From positions 1-5,704 of the forward strand of contig DAOVVQ010000250.1 in NCBI GenBank assembly GCA_030637065.1: a stretch of DNA of 5,704 nt. Reading direction: 5' to 3'. The notes beneath the pieces were generated by a model. The model saw only the letters and a program-made list of their open reading frames with translations, was not told the DNA's origin and ran no database searches. Made by a program: the position numbers and the translations under genes. This stretch comes from Planctomycetota bacterium. Its GTDB lineage: Bacteria; Planctomycetota; Phycisphaerae; Sedimentisphaerales; Anaerohalosphaeraceae. Shown piece after piece: positions 1 through 5,688 of this stretch. The number at the start of each line of letters is the position of its first letter. Within the stretch, counting starts at the first letter, position 1.

Positions 1-848
1 AGGCCTCTATCCAAGGCATCAATCAGGCCTCCAACGCCCACGTATATATCGAGGGCATCAGCACGGACTGCGGCGATTCGCTGTCGATGACCGGCCAGTC
101 CAATATCGCATACGATGTAGACATCAGCCATTCGGGCGCCACCTATTCGGTCAACGGCCAGGCAACGATCGCCGGCGCCAGCGGCAGTGGGGTTGACGCC
201 CACATAACCGTGGGAGTCCAAGAGGTCACATTTCCCGAACCCGACCCCGGATACTTCAGGTCATTTGCAACAGGTGACGTAATCGACAGCAGCACCGACA
301 TCAGCAGTTATGCGGTCCTCGAAAATGTTACTATCGCGGCAAATACCAATCCCGTCTTTTCAGGCCAGGTTACCATCAACGGGATCCTGTTCGTTGAAAG
401 CCCCAACATTGTCCATTTTTCCGGGCAGTCTTCGATAAACGGGATCATTGCCGGCGACGGCGACATAACAGATTCGTCCTCGACCGACGAGGTCAAGTTC
501 ACCGGACAGGTCCTGTCCCAGTCCGTCTCGACACTGGTCGGTTCACAATTCGACGATATTCGAGATGAGACCGGAACCTTCATCGTCGCTCCCGGCTTCG
601 AGGTCGAGTTCGCCGGCCAGAGCAACACCATCAACGGCGCGATCGCCGCCAGCGGAATACGGCTTACCGGACAGGGCGGGGGAACCGTCAACGGCTCGCT
701 GATCAACTATTCCCAAGAGCCCCTGTGCCTGACCGGCCAGGGCAGCCTGAGCTTCGACCTGAGCGGAAATACCGATTCGCCCAGCGGATTCGTCGCCGAC
801 CAGGTCCTCGAATTCCAGCCCGCATCCTACTCGGAAATCCTGCCTTAA
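1..848 (+). CDS. Repeat-rich beta-helix-like surface or pilus-type protein, C-terminal part (5' end outside window)
   Basis: The frame is open from the left edge (first full codon at position 3) to the TAA at 846-848, so the true start lies outside; the ATG at 87 is internal and has no ribosome binding site. About 281 residues are visible. The sequence repeats a short motif, [F/L/M]-[T/S/A]-G-Q, at least seven times (for example FSGQ, FTGQ, FAGQ, LTGQ), often followed within 4-6 residues by I/V-N-G and a hydrophobic run (TINGILF, SINGIIAG, TINGAIAA, TVNGSLI). Spacing is about 20 residues where repeats are adjacent, as in rungs of a right-handed beta-helix. Similar Gly/Asn-rich rungs occur in C-terminal domains of PilX-type pilus-assembly proteins and in bactofilins; I infer the former more than the latter, because of the long, polar, Ser/Thr/Asp-rich loops. 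No catalytic motif is visible. An N-terminal membrane or pilin-like segment would settle the family but is not in the window. Its position says nothing about sulfur metabolism; it is probably a separate transcription unit. Confidence 0.7.
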   Translation, partial: ASIQGINQASNAHVYIEGISTDCGDSLSMTGQSNIAYDVDISHSGATYSVNGQATIAGASGSGVDAHITVGVQEVTFPEPDPGYFRSFATGDVIDSSTDISSYAVLENVTIAANTNPVFSGQVTINGILFVESPNIVHFSGQSSINGIIAGDGDITDSSSTDEVKFTGQVLSQSVSTLVGSQFDDIRDETGTFIVAPGFEVEFAGQSNTINGAIAASGIRLTGQGGGTVNGSLINYSQEPLCLTGQGSLSFDLSGNTDSPSGFVADQVLEFQPASYSEILP

Positions 849-1137
849 CCCAAATCTACCCGGCTTACACTGGCTTGGGCATTATTTTCAGATATTCGAT
901 TAAAGGCCTTAATTGACAAAAACAAGGGGTCTTTGCAGCTTTCTGAGCGAAAAATACGCAAAACAAAGTAAAGAAACAGGTTCAAACGCAGCCTGTTCTG
1001 TCCGATATCACATAGGTGCTTGCAATAAAAGCCGAAAGTTTGTCTAATGTGGCGGGGGCTTAGTGAGCTGCCAGCGTAAGTTAAGAATTGAGCATGACTT
1101 AAGAGTTAATTGTTGACGCATATTCTGAGGTATAATA
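849..1137. other. Intergenic leader region with short inverted and direct repeats
   Basis: This 289-nt AT-rich stretch has no convincing gene. Besides the candidate promoter it holds AACAGG (975-980) and CCTGTT (992-997), a perfect 6-bp inverted repeat with an 11-nt loop upstream of the promoter. TTAAG (1081-1085) and CTTAA (1098-1102) form another inverted repeat inside the predicted transcript leader. TTAAGAATTGA (1081-1091) and TTAAGAGTTAA (1099-1109) match at 9 of 11 positions with an 18-nt offset, which could be a repeated operator. A weak CCCAA/TTGGG pair (849-853, 875-879) just after the upstream gene is too loose to call a terminator. I saw no recognisable SAM or other riboswitch. Confidence 0.35.
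1020..1048 (+). promoter_or_regulatory. Candidate sigma-70-type promoter for the cys cluster
   Basis: TTGCAA at 1020-1025 (4 of 6 matches to the -35 consensus) and TCTAAT at 1043-1048 (5 of 6 to the -10 consensus) are separated by exactly 17 nt. Transcription would begin near 1055, giving a leader of roughly 83 nt before the cysC start. It is the best-spaced pair I found in the 849-1137 gap. Assignment is by consensus only; the host's promoter preferences are unknown. Confidence 0.4.
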
Positions 1138-1668
1138 TTGGCAACGACACAAGAAGATAAGGCATTTGTCCTGTGGTTTACGGGCCTGTCCGGGTCCGGC
1201 AAGAGCACCCTGGCCGATCGGGTCTACGATGAACTGTCAGCCAACGGCAACAGGATAGAAAAGCTCGACGGAGACGTGCTGAGGGGGATCTTCCCCGCGA
1301 CGGGGTTCACCAAGGACGATCGCGACGAGCACATCAGAAGAGTGGGCTTTTTGGCCTCGATGCTCGAAAAGCACGGCGTAATCGTAGTCGCCTCGTTCAT
1401 CTCGCCTTACAAAGAGGCCCGAAATTTTGTGCGGCAGCGATGCGGCAACTTCATCGAGGTATATGTATCGACCTCGCTGGACGAATGCCGCAGACGGGAT
1501 GTCAAGGGTTTGTACAAAAGGGCCGACGCCGGCGAGATCAAGAATTTCACCGGAATTGACGACCCCTATGAAGAGCCTGAAAACGCCGAGATCGTCGTCA
1601 ATACGGAAGGCCTGAGCATAGACGAATCCGTGGCAGTAATTATAAACGCCCTCAAAGACCTCAAGTAA
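1138..1668 (+). CDS. cysC: Adenylyl-sulfate (APS) kinase, CysC
   Basis: This cytoplasmic enzyme phosphorylates the 3'-OH of APS with ATP to make PAPS, the second step of sulfate activation. The 176-residue protein is a full-length, single-domain APS kinase. Visible motifs are the Walker A loop GLSGSGKST (residues 16-24), LDGD (43-46), the substrate-binding DDRDEHIRR (60-68), ISPY with the conserved serine (88-91), the KGLYK segment (123-127) and FTGIDDPYEEP (137-147). All the catalytic parts are therefore present. The start is TTG at 1138: an in-frame TGA lies at 1126-1128, no ATG or GTG occurs between it and the Walker A loop, and GAGG at 1127-1130 sits 7 nt upstream. The rare TTG may lower translation. 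It is the first gene of the cluster and ends 8 nt before cysD. Its intact active site matters because the kinase-like domain fused to CysN downstream looks inactive. Confidence 0.95.
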   Translation: MATTQEDKAFVLWFTGLSGSGKSTLADRVYDELSANGNRIEKLDGDVLRGIFPATGFTKDDRDEHIRRVGFLASMLEKHGVIVVASFISPYKEARNFVRQRCGNFIEVYVSTSLDECRRRDVKGLYKRADAGEIKNFTGIDDPYEEPENAEIVVNTEGLSIDESVAVIINALKDLK

Positions 1669-1676
1669 AGGCACAA

Positions 1677-2558
1677 ATGGACCACCTGGATCAACTCGAA
1701 AATACAAGCGTTCACATCCTGCGGGAGGCGTACGCGAATTTCAAAAATCTCTGCATGCTCTGGTCGATCGGCAAGGACAGCACGGTTCTGTTGTGGCTGG
1801 CGAAGAAGGCCTTTTTAGGTCATGTTCCGTTTCCGCTGGTTCACATCGACACCAGCTACAAGATCCCCGAGATGATAGAATACCGCGACCGGCTTACCCG
1901 TAAGTGGCATCTGGATATGGTCTATGGCATGAACACAGGCGCCATCGATGCCAAACAGACCTTTCCCGAGGGAAATATCGACCGGATAAGGTGCTGCCAG
2001 ACCCTGAAGACCGAGGCCCTGAAAAACACGCTAAGCGGCAATTGGCCCAGGCAGCGATACAACCATGCTACGCAAAGATACGAGCAGGACTCCAGCACCG
2101 AGCCTTATACCGGCGTGATCGTCGGGGTAAGGGCCGACGAGGAGGGGACGCGATCCAAGGAGCGTTATTTCAGCGCCCGCGACCGTGAGAACGATTGGGA
2201 CATCGCGGACCAGCCGCCGGAATTCTGGAGCCAGTACAAGACCGATTTCGCGCCGGGCACGCACGTCCGTATTCATCCGCTGCTGGACTGGACGGAGCTG
2301 AATGTCTGGGAATACATCCAGCGGGAAAATATTCCGACCGTGTCTCTTTATTATGACCAGGGCGACGGCAAACGGTATCGCTCGTTAGGCTGCGGGCCCT
2401 GCACCGAAGCGATCGACTCGACGGCGTCGAATGTCGCCGAGATCATAGAGGAACTAAAGAGCGGCAAACTCGCCAACATCGCCGAGCGGTCCGGCAGGGC
2501 GCAGGACGCCGAAGACGGAGGCGGACTGGAAACGGTGCGAAGAGACGGGTATATGTAG
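1677..2558 (+). CDS. cysD: Sulfate adenylyltransferase subunit 2, CysD (cysteine-rich subfamily)
   Basis: CysD is the small, catalytic PP-loop subunit of the heterodimeric ATP sulfurylase; with the GTPase CysN it adenylates sulfate to APS. The 293-residue protein has near the family's usual length (E. coli CysD is 302). It carries the ATP-binding PP-loop SIGKDSTV (residues 30-37), HIDTSYKIPEM (56-66), the RADEEGTRSKER segment (152-163, matching the RRDEEKSRAKER region of E. coli CysD) and the typical C-terminus ending GGGLETVRRDGYM (281-293). ATG 1677 is supported by AAAGG at 1667-1671, 5 nt upstream. It lies 8 nt after cysC, so the two are surely co-transcribed. Unlike E. coli CysD it has C106-C107 (RCCQTLKTEAL) and C239/C242 (LGCGPC), a CC...CxxC set resembling the cluster ligands of APS reductases. 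It is not a CysH: the C-terminal ECGLH-type catalytic cysteine motif is absent and the overall match is to CysD. Confidence 0.93.
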   Translation: MDHLDQLENTSVHILREAYANFKNLCMLWSIGKDSTVLLWLAKKAFLGHVPFPLVHIDTSYKIPEMIEYRDRLTRKWHLDMVYGMNTGAIDAKQTFPEGNIDRIRCCQTLKTEALKNTLSGNWPRQRYNHATQRYEQDSSTEPYTGVIVGVRADEEGTRSKERYFSARDRENDWDIADQPPEFWSQYKTDFAPGTHVRIHPLLDWTELNVWEYIQRENIPTVSLYYDQGDGKRYRSLGCGPCTEAIDSTASNVAEIIEELKSGKLANIAERSGRAQDAEDGGGLETVRRDGYM

Positions 2559-2559
2559 A

Positions 2560-2580
2560 ATTTACAATTTATTATTTACT
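2560..2580 (+). repeat. Short AT-rich heptamer repeat in the cysD-cysN spacer
   Basis: Immediately after the cysD stop codon three 7-nt units follow one another: ATTTACA (2560-2566), ATTTATT (2567-2573) and ATTTACT (2574-2580). The tract is far more AT-rich than the flanking genes. It resembles the ATTTACx-type heptamer microsatellites found between genes in several bacterial groups. With only three imperfect copies, chance in AT-rich DNA is not excluded. Confidence 0.4.
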
Positions 2581-2631
2581 ATTGTGTTGGTTTCCGATTT
2601 CATTGGGATGGTTTTTTCAGGGTATTAGTTA

Positions 2632-4461
2632 ATGACACGAATCGATACAAAAGCTGAGCGCAACTCAGGTGTTTCTCGTGAGCAGATGAATATTGTCATC
2701 GCCGGTCATGTCGACCATGGCAAGAGCACCATTATCGGCAGGCTTCTGGCGGACACCGATTCGCTGCCCGAGGGTAAGCTCGATCGTGTCAGGGAGACCT
2801 GCAAACGCAACTCCAAGCCGTTCGAGTACGCGTTTCTGTTAGATGCACTCAAGGACGAGCAGTCGCAGGGCATAACCATTGACGCCGCTCGCGTGTTTTT
2901 CAACACAGCGACGCGGGACTACATCATCATCGACGCGCCCGGGCACATCGACTTTCTCAAGAACATGGTCACGGGCGCCTCGCGGGCCGAGGCGGCGGTC
3001 CTTGTGATAGACGCCGAAGAAGGCGTAAAGGAAAACTCCCGCAGGCACGGCTACATGCTCTCGATGTTGGGTATTACGCAGCTCGTGGTGCTGGTGAACA
3101 AGATGGACCTGGTTAAATACCGCCAGGAGGCCTTCGATTCGGTCGTCGCCGAGTACACACAATTCCTCTCCGAGGTAGACCTTAAAGCGAATTTCATACC
3201 CGTAAGCGGCATTTCGGGCGACAACATCGCCGAGCCGACCGGCAACATGGCGTGGCACCAGGGCCCAACGGTTCTCGAAGCGATCGATACATTCAGCAAG
3301 GAAGCAAGCCCGGTCGACAAGCCCTTCCGGATGCCGGTCCAGGACGTTTACAAATTCACCGGCGCCGGCGACAAACGACGCTTAGTGGCTGGCACGATCG
3401 AGGCCGGGCAACTCAGCGTCGGCGACGAGGTGGTATTCTACCCATCGGGCAGGAAGAGCACCGTCAAGACCATAGAAGGATTCAACCGGGACCCGCAAAC
3501 GAAAGCTGCCGCCGGACAGGCAACCGCCTTTACGCTCGATAAGCAGATCTACATCACCCGCGGCGAGATCGCAGCCAAGGTCGGGCAGACTCACCCGCAG
3601 GTCACAAGCCGGCTCCGCGTTAACCTGTTCTGGCTGGGCAAAGAGTCGATGGCCAAAGATAAGAGCTATATGATCAAGGTCGGGACCGCGAAACAGGCAG
3701 TAACGCTCGAGGAGGTCGCCGCGGTTATCGACGCCTCCGATCTGAGTTCGACAGATACCAAAGACCGCATCGAATATCATGATGTCGCCGAATGTGTCCT
3801 GAGGACCCAGCGGGCGATCGCTTTCGACCTGGCTGAGGAGATCGCCGCGACCGGCAGATTTGTCATCGTCGATGGCTATGAGATCTGCGGCGGCGGGATC
3901 ATCCGCGAGAAATTAACGGACAACCAGCTCTGGGTCCGCGATTATGTTATGCAGAGAAACTACAAGTGGGAGACAAGCACGGTTACCCGCGACGACCGGG
4001 CGGAAAGATACAATCAAAGACCCACGCTGATCCTTGTAACCGGATGGAAGAATGTGGGCAAAAAGACCCTCGCCAAGGCCACGGAGGCAAGACTGTTTGC
4101 CGATGGCAAGATCGTCTACTTTATGGGGATCGGAAACGTACTCTATGGCGTCGACGCCGACATTAAGACCCAGGGCTCCGATACGAATCGGCCCGAGCAT
4201 CTAAGGAGGCTCGCCGAGGTGGCCAATCTTATTCTCGACGCCGGTATGATCCTGATAGCAACCGCTACGGGGCTGACCCAGGAAGACCTTGAGATCATAA
4301 CCGCCGCTGCGGACGCCGACTCGATCGAGGTGGTGTGGGTCGGCGGCGAGCCGACGGACATCGATTACGACCTGAAAATAGACGACGCCGGCGACCTGGA
4401 GCATAATGTTGGGGCGGTAAAGGAAATGCTCCAAAAGAAGGGGATCATTTTCAGGCCCTGA
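2632..4461 (+). CDS. cysN: Sulfate adenylyltransferase subunit 1 (CysN GTPase) with degenerate C-terminal APS-kinase-like domain
   Basis: CysN is the regulatory GTPase of ATP sulfurylase: GTP hydrolysis drives APS formation by CysD. In this 609-residue protein residues about 18-222 form the G domain, with G1 GHVDHGKST (25-33), G2 GITID (80-84), G3 DAPGH (101-105), G4 NKMD (156-159) and a G5-like SGIS (192-195). Residues about 228-440 are the two translation-factor-type beta-barrel domains. DAPGHIDFLKNM is closer to EF-1A than to the DTPGHEQYTRNM of E. coli CysN. Residues about 463-609 align in order with APS kinase, as in bifunctional CysN/C (NodQ-like) proteins, but the Walker A is GWKNVGKKT (471-479), LDGD is replaced by FMGIG (497-501), and the SPY and KGLYK...FTG...YE.P segments are missing. 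Kinase activity is therefore unlikely; a structural or regulatory role is inferred. ATG 2632 has CAGGG at 2618-2622, 9 nt upstream. It follows cysD by 73 nt. Confidence 0.93.
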   Translation: MTRIDTKAERNSGVSREQMNIVIAGHVDHGKSTIIGRLLADTDSLPEGKLDRVRETCKRNSKPFEYAFLLDALKDEQSQGITIDAARVFFNTATRDYIIIDAPGHIDFLKNMVTGASRAEAAVLVIDAEEGVKENSRRHGYMLSMLGITQLVVLVNKMDLVKYRQEAFDSVVAEYTQFLSEVDLKANFIPVSGISGDNIAEPTGNMAWHQGPTVLEAIDTFSKEASPVDKPFRMPVQDVYKFTGAGDKRRLVAGTIEAGQLSVGDEVVFYPSGRKSTVKTIEGFNRDPQTKAAAGQATAFTLDKQIYITRGEIAAKVGQTHPQVTSRLRVNLFWLGKESMAKDKSYMIKVGTAKQAVTLEEVAAVIDASDLSSTDTKDRIEYHDVAECVLRTQRAIAFDLAEEIAATGRFVIVDGYEICGGGIIREKLTDNQLWVRDYVMQRNYKWETSTVTRDDRAERYNQRPTLILVTGWKNVGKKTLAKATEARLFADGKIVYFMGIGNVLYGVDADIKTQGSDTNRPEHLRRLAEVANLILDAGMILIATATGLTQEDLEIITAAADADSIEVVWVGGEPTDIDYDLKIDDAGDLEHNVGAVKEMLQKKGIIFRP

Positions 4462-4466
4462 CCGGC

Positions 4467-4549
4467 GGCAAACCCGACTGCATAAACAAACCAGGCTGCG
4501 TCAGACAAATCCGGCTGGGCCATACAAACCCGATAAGGACGAACAAATG
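4467..4549 (+). repeat. Imperfect 19-nt tandem repeats in the cysN-cysQ spacer, running into the cysQ start codon
   Basis: The 85-nt spacer is mostly four 19-nt units: 4467-4485 (GGCAAACCCGACTGCATAA), 4486-4504 (ACAAACCAGGCTGCGTCAG), 4505-4523 (ACAAATCCGGCTGGGCCAT) and 4524-4542 (ACAAACCCGATAAGGACGA). A fifth partial copy, ACAAATG (4543-4549), contains the cysQ start codon. The most conserved part is CAAA[C/T]C[C/A]. The Shine-Dalgarno sequence AAGGA (4535-4539) lies in unit 4. Nineteen is not a multiple of three, so this is not a coding repeat. Confidence 0.55.
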
Positions 4550-5320
4550 TCATTAGAACAGGATCTTGCGAAAATCGAATATGCCCTCGGGCTTGCCAGG
4601 GAAAAGGCCGAAACCTTTACAAGCGGACGAATCGAAGCGGAGCTAAAGGCCGGCGGCGACCCGGTAACCGCTGCCGATATCGAGATCAATTCCGTACTGC
4701 AGGAAACACTGGTCGAAGATGGCGACGGCTGGCTCTCGGAGGAAACGGTCGACGACCTTGTCAGGCTCGAAAAGCATCGGGTCTGGATCGTTGACCCGGT
4801 GGACGGAACGCGGGAATTTGTCGCGGGCATCGACGAATGGTGCATATCCGTCGCGCTTGCCGAGGGCGGCAAAGTTGTCGCCGCCGGGATATGCAGCCCT
4901 TCAACCGACCAGCTCTACCTCGGTTCGATCGAGACGGGCGTTACCTTAAACGGCAAGGCGGCCAGCACCACTGACCGGACCGAGCTTGAAGGCGCCACCG
5001 TTCTTGCCAGCAGAAGCGAGGTCAATCGCGGCCAGTGGGACCGTTTCACGGACGGCCCGCTCGAGGTGATACCGATGGGCTCGGTGGCCTACAAGCTGGC
5101 ACGCGTCTCAGCCGGCCTTGCCGACGCGACATTTACGCTGGTACCCAAGAACGAATGGGATATCGCCGCTGGGACGCTGCTCGTTGAGGCTGCGGGCGGC
5201 AAAGTGCTGGAAAAAAACGGCGATGGCCTCGTCTTTAATCGCGAAAAAACCCTGATTACCGGCCTTATCGCTTCAGGAACGGCGTTTTTTGACCCCCTCA
5301 GCGAACTAATTGCCGGTTAG
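4547..5320 (+). CDS. cysQ: 3'(2'),5'-bisphosphate nucleotidase, CysQ
   Basis: CysQ hydrolyses 3'-phosphoadenosine 5'-phosphate (PAP), the by-product of PAPS use, to AMP and phosphate, relieving its toxic build-up; the enzyme is Mg2+-dependent and often associated with the inner face of the membrane. The 257-residue protein belongs to the inositol-monophosphatase superfamily and has its usual length. Metal-binding motifs are in order: DPVTAAD (residues 38-44), WLSEET with the metal-ligand glutamate (62-67), the signature WIVDPVDGTREF (80-91) and WDIAAG (204-209). No signal peptide or membrane segment is seen. The ATG at 4547 has AAGGA at 4535-4539, 7 nt upstream. It is the last gene of the cluster, 85 nt after cysN. 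Sequence alone cannot fully exclude another bisphosphatase or inositol-phosphatase substrate, but the PAPS-making neighbours strongly favour PAP. Confidence 0.92.
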   Translation: MSLEQDLAKIEYALGLAREKAETFTSGRIEAELKAGGDPVTAADIEINSVLQETLVEDGDGWLSEETVDDLVRLEKHRVWIVDPVDGTREFVAGIDEWCISVALAEGGKVVAAGICSPSTDQLYLGSIETGVTLNGKAASTTDRTELEGATVLASRSEVNRGQWDRFTDGPLEVIPMGSVAYKLARVSAGLADATFTLVPKNEWDIAAGTLLVEAAGGKVLEKNGDGLVFNREKTLITGLIASGTAFFDPLSELIAG

Positions 5321-5327
5321 CTGCAAG

Positions 5328-5366
5328 GTAAAATGGCCGCTACAGGACCTGCCGCAGGCCACTTAC
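5328..5366 (+). other. Possible stem-loop just after cysQ
   Basis: GTAA (5328-5331) pairs with TTAC (5363-5366) and TGGCC (5334-5338) with GGCCA (5357-5361), with a small internal loop between. It begins 8 nt after the cysQ stop, where an operon-ending structure would be expected, but no T-run follows, so a rho-independent terminator cannot be claimed. The rest of the stretch to 5536 shows no convincing gene. Confidence 0.25.
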
Positions 5367-5536
5367 AGCCCCAGCCGGTCACCAATTTTATGCCGCTAAA
5401 TTATGACAATTGCTTGCATAATTCCTTCCCGGACGGTAGATTGGCACGATTGTCCGGCAGCGACCTGCCCGGATGTGTTGTTAAAAAGGCTGATCGCAGT
5501 GCCAGCAAGCTGCAAGAGCCGGGGAAATATTAAGCT

Positions 5537-5623
5537 GGAGAGGTGTCCGAGTGGCTTAAGGAGCTGGTTTCGAAAACCAGTGTACCCTTTGGGGTACCGC
5601 GGGTTCGAATCCCGCCTTCTCCG
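5537..5623 (+). tRNA. tRNA-Ser, anticodon CGA
   Basis: A complete class II cloverleaf of 87 nt. The acceptor arm GGAGAGG (5537-5543) pairs with CCTTCTCC ending at 5622 (one G-U pair), followed by discriminator G at 5623, as usual for tRNA-Ser. The anticodon stem CTGGT/ACCAG (5564-5568, 5576-5580) encloses the loop TTCGAAA, giving anticodon CGA at 5571-5573, which reads UCG. The long variable arm has a 6-bp stem GTACCC/GGGTAC (5582-5587, 5592-5597). The T arm is GCGGG-TTCGAAT-CCCGC (5599-5615). The 3' CCA is not encoded; GATGA follows, so CCA must be added after transcription. Confidence 0.96.
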
Positions 5624-5630
5624 ATGAATT

Positions 5631-5688
5631 GTAAAGGCATTCCATAACTTCTTTAATCTCAGGGACTTGGAGTGCTTTTACTATTTTT
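5631..5688 (+). terminator. Probable rho-independent terminator after tRNA-Ser
   Basis: GTAAAGGCATTCC (5631-5643) and GGAGTGCTTTTAC (5669-5681) pair along all 13 positions as RNA, with two G-U pairs. The loop is 25 nt (5644-5668), larger than typical. The right arm is followed directly by TATTTTT (5682-5688), a U-rich tail. It starts 8 nt after the tRNA and would end its transcript. A chance inverted repeat or an element end is the alternative. Confidence 0.5.

Noticed and set aside
308..706. Minus-strand open frame opposite the beta-helix gene
   Set aside because: It is the shadow of the repeat-coding strand; the + strand frame shows a regular, protein-level repeat and stays open from the window edge to 848.
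913..941. Perfect TTGACA at 913-918 as a -35 element
   Set aside because: No -10-like hexamer is found 16-18 nt downstream (the sequence there is around CAGCTT).
1113..1136. TTGACG and a perfect TATAAT just before cysC, as a promoter
   Set aside because: The spacer is only 12 nt and transcription would begin at or inside the cysC start, leaving out the ribosome binding site. TATAAT here is simply the AT-rich spacer between GAGG and the TTG start.
1677..2558. cysD as a PAPS/APS reductase (CysH), because of CC and CxxC
   Set aside because: The PP-loop SIGKDS, the RADEEGTRSKER segment and the C-terminus match CysD, the CysH catalytic cysteine motif is absent, and it is directly upstream of cysN.
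4467..4542. CRISPR array
   Set aside because: The 19-nt units are contiguous and imperfect with no spacers between them, and no cas gene is nearby.
5333..5533. A 66-codon open frame between cysQ and the tRNA
   Set aside because: No usable ribosome binding site, no recognisable motif and unremarkable composition; more likely non-coding spacer.
5403..5627. A 74-codon open frame running through the tRNA
   Set aside because: It overlaps the whole tRNA-Ser gene, which is certain, and has no protein-like features.
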